Shown: positions 1 through 13,500 of the stretch, piece by piece
Layout of the letters: the number at the start of each line of letters is the position of its first letter
How positions within the stretch are numbered: the first letter of the stretch is position 1
Source of the DNA: Piscicola geometra
Taxonomy: Eukaryota; Annelida; Clitellata; Hirudinida; Piscicolidae
NCBI GenBank assembly: GCA_943735955.1
Contig: OX030960.1
Location: 9,552,788-9,616,787 of the forward strand
DNA length: 64,000 bases
Direction of reading: 5' to 3'
Made by a program: the position numbers and the translations under genes
The notes under the pieces: model-generated
Databases searched by the model: none
Told to the model about the DNA's origin: nothing
The model's input: the letters and a program-made list of their open reading frames with translations, nothing else

Positions 1-2
1 GT

Positions 3-1430
<1,428 letters not shown>

Positions 1431-2436
1431 ATATTAATTTCGGATGATTAGTCGAGATGGATATGGGATAGACAGGTCTGGAACCGTGTGTTTAATATTT
1501 TAAATGTTTTATATTTATTTTTTCCATTTTGATTTCTATTAAAAATTGAATCAATTCCTAAACTGGTTTATGGCCATTATCATCACCAATGCCACACCTA
1601 CCCTCCGTCCCGACTGCCACAGACTTCTCTGGCAAAGACACCTGCAGTGAGGTCGAAGGAGTGCTGGAATGTGGATGTGAGGAGTGTCAAGAAGGAGAAG
1701 TGGCTGTGATGTAGATGAGGGTGGAGTGGAGGAGTGGCTGTGATGTAGATGAGGGTGGAGTGGAGGAGTGGGGTGGGATGCAGATGAGGGTGGAGTGGAG
1801 GAGTGGGGTGGGATGCAGATGAGGGTGGAGTGGAGAAGTGAGGTGGGGGTGGGTCGAAGAGGTTTGTTGAGTGAGGGATGATAGGAAGAAGATTGACGGA
1901 GAGGAGATGGAAGAGTGCAGCAGAAGCATGCGATTTGGCGTGAGAAAACTCCAAACTGCTGAATCACGTGTGATCTTGACGATTCGATTTTCTTGAATAT
2001 TTTGTTGACACTCGCCTAGATTAGCACCACGCCTGAAATACGCGTTTCTTTGTGCCGATGAAGCATCGAGTATGTAGTGTTTTCATAACACCTCGCTGCA
2101 TGGTAGCATTCAATTTCAAACGACTGTGATCGGATTTCTGCGTGAAATTATTCAATTTGATATCTAAAACGGCTCAAAGTGCTCAACGACCGAGGAGGCA
2201 TCCCACGTTGTTTTCCAGTGTTAAAAACCTGCTTTCATGTCTCCTTACTGCTTTCGTGTTTTCAAATCTACTGTGCGCTCTACCACTCCGATGCACACAC
2301 ACGTGATCTCAAAAGAAGTTCAAACAAGAGTAATAGAGGCTTTTAGTTGTTGTTTCTTCAATTAAACCATCATTTAACATCACACCCACATAAACACACA
2401 CATGCATCCCACAACACACACACACACACACATGTA
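1431..2436. other. Intergenic region between two convergent genes
   Basis: No credible exon seen. It holds a minisatellite of roughly 34-bp units (about 1690-1850, G/A-rich, containing gtgatgtagatgagggtgg) and a short CA run at 2411-2430. The genes on either side point towards each other, so both 3' UTRs should lie here. Confidence 0.6.
1690..1852 (+). repeat. Minisatellite, ~34-bp G/A-rich unit
   Basis: Four to five degenerate copies of a unit containing gatgagggtggagtggagga. The reverse strand is open in three frames only because the unit lacks stop codons. Confidence 0.8.
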
Positions 2437-4272
2437 TCACATGAAGTCATCTGAGTCGTTTCCGTCGTCCTGAGTGGCATGAGGATTAATTGATGATTTA
2501 ATTTAATAATATAATTATAATATATCAAATAATGTTTGATGAATCAATCTAAATTTAAATATTCATCAAGTAACAGCGTCCCATGCCACAAACCTGGTTC
2601 GAAGTCATGTTTTCTGACTTCATCAGAGAGCCATAACTCCTGCAGAATTGGTTCAACCACAGCATCAAACAATATCTTGTGTTATATTAATTAAATTAAA
2701 TCAATAATATTATACATAAATATTAATCCACCCTTCTCCACGCAAGCCCACCACTCACAGGAGTTCCTTCTTCTTCTTCTTCTCCTCCTCCTCATCCTTC
2801 TTCCTCCTCTCCTCCTCCTTCAGGGCTGCCTTCTTCGCCTCTCTCTCCTGCCTGTCCCTGTCTTCCCGCTCTTTCTGAACGTCATTGAGTGAATTAATAC
2901 TTCTCATTCACTGTATTTATCATCATCTTAAACGTCATTGAGTGAATGAATACTTCTCATTCACTGTAGTTATCATTATTTTCAACGTCATTGAAATAAT
3001 GAAGAAAAATATCTTATCATCATCATCATTATCATCAGCACCTGGAGATCTGGCTTGAGGTCTCGTTGCGTTTTGTTCAGTCGGTTAACGATTTCATTTA
3101 TTCTCTTTTCTACCTTGATCTTCTTAACCTTGATGGATGGATGGATGGATGGATGGATGGATGGATGGATGGATGGATGGATGGATGGATGGATGGATGG
3201 ATGGATGGATGGATGGATGGATGGACGAAGGGATGGATGGATGGAGGGATGGATGGATGGAGGGATGGATGGATGGAGGGATGGATGGATGGATTGAAAG
3301 ATAGATGGATGGATGGATAAAATGATTCAGAGACAAAAGTCAATGATCTAAATTAATTTCTGAAAAAGCATGATGGTGATGGTGATGATGATGACCTCTT
3401 TGCTCCTGTGGTAGCTGACCTGACCCACTTCCATGCCATTGGTCTTCTTCAGGTTCGACCACATCGTGTACACCACCTCGAGGTTGTTTTCCTTGTTGCC
3501 TGGAAAGAGAAATAAATGCAGTATTGAAAATCGAATTTAGTATGAATATTCATAATTAATAAATTAACAATTAATAAAATAAAAACATCCTATGTTAGAA
3601 TAAATTATAGTAAAGTGTACGAGTGTGACCTTGGATGCTGTTGGCCTTGACGAGTTGTGCGCAGTCCCTGAGCACCTCTTCGGGGATGCTGTCGATCGTG
3701 TCATTCTGGAAGGGTGGTTGTGGTGGTTGGTGCATAGTGGTTGTGGTGGTTGATGCATAGTGGTTGTGGTGGTTGGTGCATAGTGGTTGTGGTGGTTGAT
3801 GCATAGTGGTTGTGGTGGTTGATGCATAGTGGTTGTGGTGGTTGATGCATAGTGGTTGTGGTGGTTGATGCATAGTGGTTGTGGTGGTTGGTGCATAGTG
3901 ATGAGTGTAAAAAAAATAGTTACATCTTTTGTGGACTGTTACCTCTTTGAGTCGGAGGTACACATGTGCGGAAGACATCTTGTCTACATGGAACCACACA
4001 TCTTCAGGCCAGCCATATTTGATCAGATCTTCATCTTTTTAAAAACGTAAATTAATAAAATTTTAAATTAGGATTAATTTGGGATTGTGAATATATTGAT
4101 TGGATGATTATTAGAAAGTAGAACCAACTTTCATATTTGTCTTCTCCCATGTAGAGGCAGTAAGGAGGAGAGACAACTGTTGTATAAAACAAAGTGAATT
4201 ACTGCAAGGTATATTAAATTTTTGAAAGTCAAATTTAGATTAATAACCAGCTGATGTGAAGTAAAGGACCAT
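2437..4272 (-). CDS. CCDC25: CCDC25 orthologue (NFACT-R/DUF814-type coiled-coil protein), complete
   Basis: Nine exons on the minus strand: 4248-4272, 4129-4176, 3943-4034, 3630-3705, 3396-3499, 3042-3128, 2759-2874, 2594-2639, 2437-2469. They sum to 627 nt, i.e. 208 residues, the length I recall for human CCDC25. All junctions are GT-AG and all phases agree. Start [19 protein letters not shown]; later [20 protein letters not shown], then [18 protein letters not shown] and [15 protein letters not shown], all diagnostic of the family. A charged coiled coil rich in Glu/Lys/Arg follows, then [11 protein letters not shown] and the acidic end [14 protein letters not shown]25 carries the NFACT RNA-binding-like fold and has been described in mammals as a membrane-associated DNA sensor; a conserved intracellular role here is inference. 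Three introns carry tandem arrays. Confidence 0.96.
2875..3041 (-). repeat. Imperfect ~51-bp tandem repeat with internal dyads in a CCDC25 intron
   Basis: The 167-bp intron between the sixth and seventh CCDC25 exons is made of two full copies and one partial copy of a unit starting cgtcattgagtgaatgaat. The second copy contains complementary arms AGTGAATGA and TCATTCACT separated by seven bases; the first has shorter arms. Confidence 0.75.
3131..3319 (+). repeat. (TGGA)n microsatellite abutting a CCDC25 3' splice site
   Basis: About 190 bp of tgga with minor variants. On the gene's sense strand this is (CCAT)n running directly into ccatcaag, the acceptor of the exon at 3042-3128. The repeat itself provides the C/T-rich context upstream of the splice site. 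Confidence 0.95.
3716..3903 (+). repeat. 23-bp minisatellite in a CCDC25 intron
   Basis: Eight copies of a unit built from gtggttgtggtggttg plus atgcata, with g/a variation before tgcata. It begins about ten bases from the acceptor of the exon at 3630-3705 and fills most of that intron. Sense-strand ORFs rich in His/Gln/Pro across it are artefacts, although the exons on both sides are real. Confidence 0.95.
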
Positions 4273-4507
4273 TTCCAAGTGCTGTGGCAGGAACAGAGAA
4301 TCAACTCTAAAATAAATAAGAGTAAATTAAATTATACGAAATAAATACAAAATAAAAGTTGTTGAATTAACTTGGACCATAAATTAAATTAATTAAACGC
4401 TTTTTAGTTTTTTACATCTAAGAATAAAGGGTCTGTCTATCAGGCAGTTTTGCTAAGCAGTTAGCTTTACTTTTAAAAAGCAAAAGTAAATTTAGTTTTA
4501 AAATAAG
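4273..4507. promoter_or_regulatory. Putative shared head-to-head promoter region
   Basis: 235 bp separate the CCDC25 start codon (minus strand) from the start of the small plus-strand ORF at 4508. AT-rich. No motif was identified; the bidirectional promoter is inferred from gene arrangement only, and untranslated first exons could lie elsewhere. Confidence 0.35.
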
Positions 4508-4945
4508 ATGCATTTAAAACTAAATGGAAATGCATTTCTGTGTTTTCAGCACAACGATAAAGTTTTCCAAGGCATTATAAAAGATATTTCTGGAGATATT
4601 TACTCTATGATAGGGAGAAAAAGCGACTTGCCGAGTTCAAACTACCACGAGTGTTGCTTCGACCACACTCCACTTTTTTACGAAATTGACATTGCAAAAA
4701 CTGAAGGGAAACAAGTTGCTGACCCTGCAAAACTCAAAGAAGTGATGCGCATTGGTGGCGACAACTGCAGTCTCGTCTTGGAAAATCACTTTGAATTTAA
4801 AACGGAAAAGTTGCTGGTGAATGAAATGGCCGATGAGTTCATTGAGAGATACTTTCCTTCCAGATTTTTACAAAAAGGATGTTATGTATGCATTGGAAAT
4901 GTAACTATTGATTACCCTGTCGAAGATTCGGCAATCACTAGCTAG
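4508..4945 (+). CDS. Small intronless gene of unknown function (145 aa)
   Basis: Continuous ORF starting MHLKLNGNAFLCF and ending DYPVEDSAITS, with complex, balanced composition unlike the repeat-derived ORFs nearby. There are five cysteines, no signal peptide and no obvious transmembrane segment. An AATAAA lies at 5021-5026, about 75 bp past the stop, consistent with a short 3' UTR. It sits head to head with CCDC25. I do not recognise the family. The lack of introns among intron-rich neighbours could mean a small single-exon gene or an old retrocopy. Upstream AT-rich sequence could hide a 5' exon, but the ORF begins with a plausible ATG. Confidence 0.7.
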   Translation: MHLKLNGNAFLCFQHNDKVFQGIIKDISGDIYSMIGRKSDLPSSNYHECCFDHTPLFYEIDIAKTEGKQVADPAKLKEVMRIGGDNCSLVLENHFEFKTEKLLVNEMADEFIERYFPSRFLQKGCYVCIGNVTIDYPVEDSAITS

Positions 4946-5758
4946 TTTAAGACCAATTAAAATTATTTCTTTTATTATTGTGTGGATTTAAATATTTATT
5001 ATACATTTTTTCAAGCTCAAAATAAAAGTTTCTGTGTTGTTTAATTAATCGAAAAAGAAGGACAATAACTCTATGAAGATACGCGCACATTGGAAAATAA
5101 TTATAAGAATTAAGTGAAATTTTCAACCTCTGCTCAAATAAACAATGTAAAAAATCTTAAATTAGTAATTAATAAAAGAGAAGTATAGTATAAATCTCTC
5201 GTTGCATGATTACCAGGCTCAAATGAAAACTTCGTTTCCACCTGTCGTCTGTCTCTCGAGTTGCTGTTGCTCCTCGCATCTCCGTTCTCATCCCTTCTTC
5301 AGACTTCTTGCATCTGCATTTGTGTCATCTCAGTGCTATATAACAATATCCCACATAATTGCTTTCTCGTTATGAACCTTTACATAGCTCATTCTTTCTA
5401 ATATTTAGATGCTCGCTCGAGTTTCCCAAGTACATTATATCCTTATTTACGATCACTCGTACTCCAAATAAATGATGAAAATATTTCGGTCAGCATTTGC
5501 TATTAGTATTTTTAAAAGGCAATAATGTTTGCCTAAATATTAAACAAAAACATCTGCGCGTGTTTGCGTAAGATGCTTTTGAAAATGTGCAGAGAAGACC
5601 ATTTGTACTAAGAACCTCGATTTATTCTCAGAAAGATCTGCATTAAATATTAACGAAGGGAAAGCAACGAATGTTGTTATGCCTCGAACATCCCAGAGCA
5701 GCCGAGTATTGATCCGTACAGCTTGTCTATTGAAACACACATGTGTGGTAGTGTGTGT

Positions 5759-5760
<2 letters not shown>

Positions 5761-5843
<83 letters not shown>
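5761..5843 (+). repeat. (GT)n microsatellite
   Basis: About 41 GT dinucleotides, uninterrupted from 5761 to 5842. Confidence 0.98.
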
Positions 5844-5847
<4 letters not shown>

Positions 5848-7002
5848 AGTGCGTGGGTGAGTTTGCACACAGCAGCACCATAGCAACCATTTAAAGCTTA
5901 GAAAAACTCTGAAAACAAAATGTCTTTAGCGAGCACGGAGCAGCATGCGAAACCTCTCCATCTGCTTTGTTTACCTTGTCCAGCTCTCCCTACCTATCGA
6001 CGTGTGTGCACAAGTCTTTCCCATAAATACATGAAACTGCTACGCATAATATACATTGAATATATGCCTGTATGGGGATGAATGCCTGTCAGTCTCTATA
6101 GAGGCTGGCATATCCTTATAAACAATGTGTGTTTTGGTGACTGCAATTGTTCAGTTCTGTTTGCCAGCTTTTGTGGGAATCTTGTGTTTTTAATTGATAT
6201 TTTTATTTTAAAGTTCTTACGTTGAGTCGTTCCTTTCTTCTGAGTGCTGCTTCTTTTTAATGTTAATCGTTTGCAAACTTCCTTCTAGTTTTTGGATACT
6301 AGTCCCGGAGTTCGTTTGAGTTTCCCTTTTTAAATCGTGAGTCAAATTGATTTTTTTAAATATTAATTATGATGTTGCTTATTATAAAATTATATTATAG
6401 ATATAATGAACGATTATTCATAGATCTATGTATCTATACATTTCTCAGAAACAAATGAATGAGATTTGAATAATTATTTTTATCGAATACTTAAAAAATA
6501 TCAAATTATAGTTCCGAGACAGCCTCATGTTGAACATATGTTGAGGTTCATAAAATCGTTCGACACGACATTATTTGTTGTAAATGTGGCGGATTCTTTG
6601 TGCTATTCAACGTCGGTTGCATCTCAGAAAAGTACTCAATTTAATGAATAATTGTATTTATTTATTTATTTATTATTGAGTAAATAGAAATGTTGAAAAT
6701 GAATATAAACAAAAACAGACATGCAATACAATACATAAACACAGTCTCAAGATACTTAGTCACAATTGCACACAAGGCGTCAAGCAGCTTTTTAGTGAAC
6801 AGGTGTTTGCAATCAAATCCAATGGATATTCTCCCAACCATTTTAGAATCCGTCCCGTTCTAGAATGGAACTGCGCAATATGAACTTCATGATCAAATAT
6901 TGATTGATTAAAGAATACAACTCCAACTCTTATTCGTTAGAAAGCTTTGCTGGCCATGCTGACAGCAGTGCTGGCAGAGTGTGTGGCAGTGAAGGCATGC
7001 TT

Positions 7003-7104
7003 GAATGAATGAATGAAAGAATAAATGAATGAATGAATGAATGAATGAATGAATGAATGAATGAATGAATGAATAAATGAATGAATGAATGAATGAATAA
7101 ATGC
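7003..7104 (+). repeat. (TGAA)n microsatellite
   Basis: About 25 copies of tgaa with a few aaga/taaa variants. Confidence 0.97.
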
Positions 7105-7912
7105 AGTCTTCTTCACACAAGCGTGAATCATTCTGTAAGCCAAGTTAATTCCTTTCATAACTACCCAAGACTTACAATTTCAGGGCGGTCTCAAAGGGTT
7201 AGCGCCTCTCCAACCCACTGTTTCGGCCTTGAACTTCGAAAACAAGTCGTTTATGCAACGTTGAGGCGTCCCAGAAGAAGAGTGATGAGAAGCATCTTTG
7301 CACCTTGGACAGCCCTCGTCGCAGAGTGAGTGCACCGTGGCAACCACAATCGAGCGCATGTTGCCTCAGAAGTGCCATTGAAAACCGTTCATTGTTGAGA
7401 GGTTCGTCTGCTTCGAAGGACGTCAGAGTGTGTCTGTGTTGACATGAGTTAAAACGGAGGTTTGTGGAAGGAAGAATGCTCTTCAAGAGGGATCATGATT
7501 ATGATCAATGGAGGGTTCAAGAAACTTTTTTTCACTCTCAGCACTGCTCAAGACATGTGCATTTGGGTGTTTTGTTTCTCATTCAAGCTGTGTTACGTCA
7601 TGAGTTTATATGCAACTTTTGTTACGTCATGAGTTTGTATGCAACTTTTGTGCAAAAATATTTCTATTTTCGACCTTTTCAATAATTGTAATGTTTACTA
7701 CTACTACTAATAATAATAATTATAATTAATTTACATGATAATGATAAATACTAAGAACAAATAATACGAATAACAGTTATGTAAATGTTTACTTATACGA
7801 ATAATATATTTGATTTGTTATCGAACGTTGAACAAGGCTGCATAGGACTGAGTTCTCACCGACGAGAAGACTCAAGCATAAGTGCCTAATTTAGTTAACG
7901 AGGGACCGCATG

Positions 7913-7995
7913 TGGTGATGGAGGTGGAAGGTCACGTGTGATGGAGGTGGAAGGTCACGTGTGATGGAGGTGGAAGGTCACGTGTGATGGAGGTG
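7913..7995 (+). repeat. 23-bp minisatellite, ~3.5 copies
   Basis: Near-identical copies of a unit containing gtgatggaggtggaaggtca. Each copy carries a CACGTG E-box-like palindrome at the unit junction (ggtcacgtgtgatgg). Confidence 0.9.
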
Positions 7996-8716
7996 ACGCT
8001 AATGGAAAACGCATAATCCATCATGGAAATGCAAAAAGTAAATTAACAAAATATTTAAAAGTAGAATAATAAAATTTAATTCGAAAAATAGCTTAAATGC
8101 ATAATATATGCGCAGGATGCAGTTGGAAATGTAGCAATGGGAAGGGTAAATGAAGATAAACATGGCCACAACCAAACCGAATTCTTTCGATTCATCCCAT
8201 CACCCATGTCATACCCTCGACATTTCCTTGACATGCTTTCTCGATAATTGCCTCATCCACTTTTACGCCTCCCCCATCCTGCTTCCATGACAATCAACGC
8301 CTATTACCAGAACGACAGCTTTCAATATTCGAAAAGTCCACTCATTAACAATTTATTTGGCGTACATTCTTTTTTTTGTTCTCTATAAAGCATTAATTCA
8401 AGAATTAAATTAGATTTCATGAATGTAATATATGACTTATTTGACTCTATACAACGATACACCTAATTCACTTATCCTCCTCAACATCCTTCTACGTCTC
8501 TTTGCATTCTTCTGCTGCTGCATTGCTTGCGGCTCATGACTCCATTCAAATATTCAAGCGTCCTCTATTCATAACTTCACGAACGTTTGAAACCCCTTTC
8601 ACTTAGCGCTTTATATTCTGAGCAAAGTGTCAAGTATCCCAGATTCTTCAAGGTGAACATTAAAGGGCACAATATATAATGATAATAATGATGATTGAAT
8701 AAAGAAATGATACTAA

Positions 8717-9680
8717 TTGATGATGATGATGATTCAATTGATGATGATGATGATTCAATTGATGATGATGATGATTCAATTGATGATGATGATGATTCAA
8801 TTGATGATGATGATGATTCAATTGATGATGATGATTCAATTGATGATGATGATGATTCAATTGATGATGATGATGATTCAATTGATGATGATGATTCAAT
8901 TGATGATGATGATGATTCAATTGATGATGATGATGATTCAATTGATGATGATGATGATTCAATTGATGATGATGATTCAATTGATGATGATGATGATTCA
9001 ATTGATGATGATGATGATTCAATTGATGATGATGATGATTCAATTGATGATGATGATGATTCAATTGATGATGATGATGATTCAATTGATGATGATGATT
9101 CAATTGATGATGATGATGATTCAATTGATGATGATGATGATTCAATTGATGATGATGATGATTCAATTGATGATGATGATGATTCAATTGATGATGATGA
9201 TTCAATTGATGATGATGATGATTCAATTGATGATGATGATGATTCAATTGATGATGATGATGATTCAATTGATGATGATGATTCAATTGATGATGATGAT
9301 GATTCAATTGATGATGATGATGATTCAATTGATGATGATGATGATTCAATTGATGATGATGATGATTCAATTGATGATGATGATGATTCAATTGATGATG
9401 ATGATTCAATTGATGATGATGATGATTCAATTGATGATGATGATGATTCAATTGATGATGATGATGATTCAATTGATGATGATGATGATTCAATTGATGA
9501 TGATGATTCAATTGATGATGATGATGATTCAATTGATGATGATGATGATTCAATTGATGATGATGATGATTCAATTGATGATGATGATGATTCAATTGAT
9601 GATGATGATGATTCAATTGATGATGATGATGATTCAATTGATGATGATGATGATTCAATTGATGATGATGATGATTCAAT

Positions 9681-9711
<31 letters not shown>

Positions 9712-10010
9712 CCAATTGATGATGATGATGATTCAATTGATGATGATGATGATGATGATGATGATTCAATTGATGATGATGATGATTCAATTGATGATGA
9801 TGATGATTCAATTGATGATGATGATGATTCAATTGATGATGATGATTCAATTGATGATGATGATGATTCAATTGATGATGATGATGATTCAATTGATGAT
9901 GATGATGATTCAATTGATGATGATGATGATTCAATTGATGATGAAGATGATTCAATTGATGATGATGATGATTCAATTGATGATGATGATGATGATGATG
10001 ATGATTCAAT

Positions 10011-10048
<38 letters not shown>

Positions 10049-10052
10049 CAAT

Positions 10053-10090
<38 letters not shown>

Positions 10091-10094
10091 CAAT

Positions 10095-10153
<59 letters not shown>
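8717..10153 (+). repeat. 1.45-kb compound array of 21-bp and 18-bp GAT/TCAATT units
   Basis: About 65 units, each TCAATT followed by four or five GAT codons' worth of sequence, so 18 or 21 bp. Short units are interspersed after runs of two to several long ones. Towards the right end the GAT run expands (8-12 repeats, then ~19), with single variants such as tccaatt and gaagat. All unit lengths are multiples of three and lack stops in several frames, which gives three overlapping ORFs of 477-492 codons (poly-Asp/Ile/Ser, poly-Met and poly-His). I regard these as non-coding. Confidence 0.97.
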
Positions 10154-10155
<2 letters not shown>

Positions 10156-10307
10156 TTTTGATTTTATACTCACAGCGCTGTTTCGAAGCGATTAAAACGT
10201 CATTAAATAGGAATGATGGTGGTGATGATGATGATTTTTACCATTTGAAACAAGTTTAAATGCTCGTAGGTGGTAAGCACGAGGTCAGACATGAATGCAT
10301 AAACAGA

Positions 10308-10452
10308 GGCAGTGTGTAGTTAAATTGTGTGTAGTTGCAGGGTGTGTGTGGTTGTGCTGCAGTTTGTATGTGGTTGCAGTGTGTGTGTGTAGTTGCAGTT
10401 TGTGTGTGGTTGCAGTTTGTGTGTGGTTGCAATGTGTGTGTAGTTGCAATGA
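10308..10452 (+). repeat. GTGTGTGGTTGCAGTTT-type short minisatellite
   Basis: Six to eight degenerate copies of a 16-20-bp G/T-rich unit containing ggttgcag. Confidence 0.85.
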
Positions 10453-10590
10453 TTGTGCATTTGAGTTAAACAACATCAACCTTATTTGGCCCCTGTCTTA
10501 CAAGAAGACTTTTGTTGTAAAAAACCAACATAAAAATATATAAAAAACAGTTCAATAAACATAATGAATGTGCGCTTCGATTATTTTCAG

Positions 10591-13500
10591 AAGTGCCACA
10601 ATCTCGCGGAGACATGAAGAGTTACAGTGGGCTGGTGGCAACAACCAATCCACTCATCACACTGTTGAAGTCGAAGAGAGGTGAATGGGGGATGGATGGG
10701 GGATGGATGTGGGATGGATGGGTGGATGGATGGTGGGATGGATGGGTGATGGATGTGGGATGGATGGGGGATGGATGTGGGATGGATGGGTGGATGGATG
10801 GTGGGATGGATGGGTGATGGATGTGGGATGGATGGGGGATGGATGGATGATGGATGTGGGATGGATGGGAGATGGATGGGTGATGGATGGGGGATGGGTG
10901 GGGGATGGATGGGGGATGGGTGGGGGATGGAAGGGGGATGGATGTGGGATAGATGGGGGATGGATGGGTGATGGATGGGGGATTGGTGGGGGATGGATGG
11001 GGGATGGATGTGGGATAGATGGGGGATGGATGGGTGATGGATGGGGGATGGGTGGGGGATGGATGGGGGATGGGTGGGGGATGGGTGGGGGATGGATGGG
11101 GAATGGGTGGGAGATGGATGGATTGTTGATGGATGGTGGGTGAACGGGTGGTTGGCTAGATATCAGGATGACTGATGGAAGGCTGTTTGAAGGATGTTGA
11201 GATGGAAGCATGCAGACAAATAGATGCTTATCGAAGGGAGAGTCCATCATCAGCAATCTATCAAGTGCATCTTTGGTCACGTCTCCACTGCAGCTTTCCA
11301 GCACAACTTCCATTTCCGTTGAATCCTCAACCAATCCATCCATTATCCACCATCTCATCTTTCATTCAAGATCCTCCACTTCCCTTCCCAGAGAGCAAGA
11401 CCACCCCCTCCTACATCAGCGATGCCGCCCATGCCGAGAGGGAAAACACTTTCCGCTTGGAGCCCGTGGTATGAGGCATACACGATATTTATATTTCATA
11501 TTAATAATAATTATTATTACAATTTTAAAATGATTTTTTAACAGTTTTTTCTTTCAAATCTAATCGAATTAGAAAAAATAAGATAAAAACATTTAAGCTT
11601 GAAAAAAAACCTAACTCATAATCTACAGCAAAATATAAAAAAAGTATAAAAAGCAAGCAGGCCTCAGAGACCGCCATAATTGCATCGAGAGAGGCCACGA
11701 TCTGCCGTTCATCGATCGCCAATGTTTATGCGTAGACCACTTTTTAGGATAAAATCATTTTTTTCGTTGGTGCTCGTACCTGAGAGAGAGGGGGGAGGAG
11801 CTTGATGGAAGGCTGCTTGAAGGATGCTCGTACTTTTCTACTCTTTTAAATTCATTTCCAATGCTGGAAAATACCATTGAACACATTGTCCCGTCGTTTA
11901 TTTTGCTTTCCCATCCAATATATCTCTCCACGCCACTAATTGTTTGAAGCGATGCTATTTTTTCTTTTCCCTCCATTACGGCTGTGAAATCGCCCGTGAA
12001 ACATACGATACGTCATTCATTTGTGATTCCTAATGTTTCATAACATGTTTTAATGACACATTTTGTTTTAAAATATTTATTGAAAATATAAAATATATTT
12101 TTTTCATCAGATCGAAACGAAGAACCAAACCATATATGGTAGGTACTGTCTTGAATGCGAATTTACAAAAATATTAGTAAAAAAATAAAAATACTTTGAA
12201 AGTAAATCATGAGATAAGTTTGCTTCATCGATCAATCATTTATCCAAAACCATCCAACAAGCACCTACCACCTAACCATCGAACAAGCACCCACCACCCA
12301 ACCATCCAACAAGCACCTACCACCTAACCATCGAACAAGCACCCACCACCCAGCCATCCAACAAGCACCCACCACCCAACCATCCAACAAGCACCCACCC
12401 CCCAACCATCCAACAAGCACCCACCACCCAACCATCCAACAAGCACCCACCACCCAACCATCCAACAAGCACCCACCACCCAACCATCCAACAAGCACCC
12501 ACCACCCAACCATCCAACAAGCACCCACCACCCAACCATCCAACAAGCACCCATCCCCCAACCATCCAACAAGCACCCACCACCCAACCATCAAACAAGC
12601 ACCCATCCCCCAACCATCCAACAAGCACCCACCACCCAACCATCCAACAAGCACCCACCACCCAACCATCCAACAAGCACCCACCACCCAACCATCCAAC
12701 AAGCACCCACCACCCAACCACCCAACAAGCACCCACCACCCAACCATCCAACAAGCACCCACCACCCAACCACCCAACAAGCACCCACCACCCAACCATC
12801 CAACAAGCACCCACCACCCAACCACCCAACAAGCACCCACCACCCAACCATCCAACAAGCACCCATCCCCCAACCATCCAACAAGCACCCACCACCCAAC
12901 CATCCAACAAGCACCCACCACCCAACCATCCAACAAGCACCCACCACCCAACCATCCAACAAGCACCCACCACCCAACCACCCAACAAGCACCCACCACC
13001 CAACCATCCAACAAGCACCCACCACCCAACCACCCAACAAGCACCCACCACCCAGCCATCTAACAAGCACCCACCACCCAACCACCCAACAAGCACCCAC
13101 CACCCAACCATCCAACAAGCACCCACCACCCAACCATCCAAAGAGCAGCCACCACCCAACCATCCAACAAGCACCCACCACCCAACCATCCAAAGAGCAC
13201 CCACCACCCAACCATCCAACAAGCACCCACCACCCAACCACCCAACAAGCACCCACCACCCAACCATCCAACAAGCACCCACCACCCAACCATCCAACAA
13301 GCACCCACCACCCAACCATCCAACAAGCACCCACCACCCAACCACCCAACAAGCACCCACCACCCAACCATCCAACAAGCACCCACCACCCAACCACCCA
13401 ACAAGCACCCACCACCCAGCCATCTAACAAGCACCCACCACCCAACCACCCAACAAGCACCCACCACCCAACCATCCAACAAGCACCCACCACCCAACCA

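Larger units (their letters stand above)
4946..10590. other. Gene-poor region upstream of SORBS
   Basis: No exon could be supported over about 5.6 kb. It contains GT, TGAA and 23-bp repeats, the long 18/21-bp array and a GTGTGGTTGCAG-type repeat just before the first recognised SORBS exon. That exon starts in phase 2, so an unseen upstream SORBS exon must exist either here or before it. A 78-codon ORF at 7093-7329 has no recognisable content. Confidence 0.6.

Noticed and set aside
7093..7329. ORF of 78 codons before SORBS as a possible upstream exon
   Set aside because: The start lies in the TGAA repeat, and nothing resembles SORBS N termini or gives a clear phase-2 donor.
8660..10195. Three ORFs of 477-492 codons (poly-Asp, poly-Met and poly-His)
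   Set aside because: Pure product of 18/21-bp GAT/TCAATT repeats; open on both strands, no non-repetitive domain.
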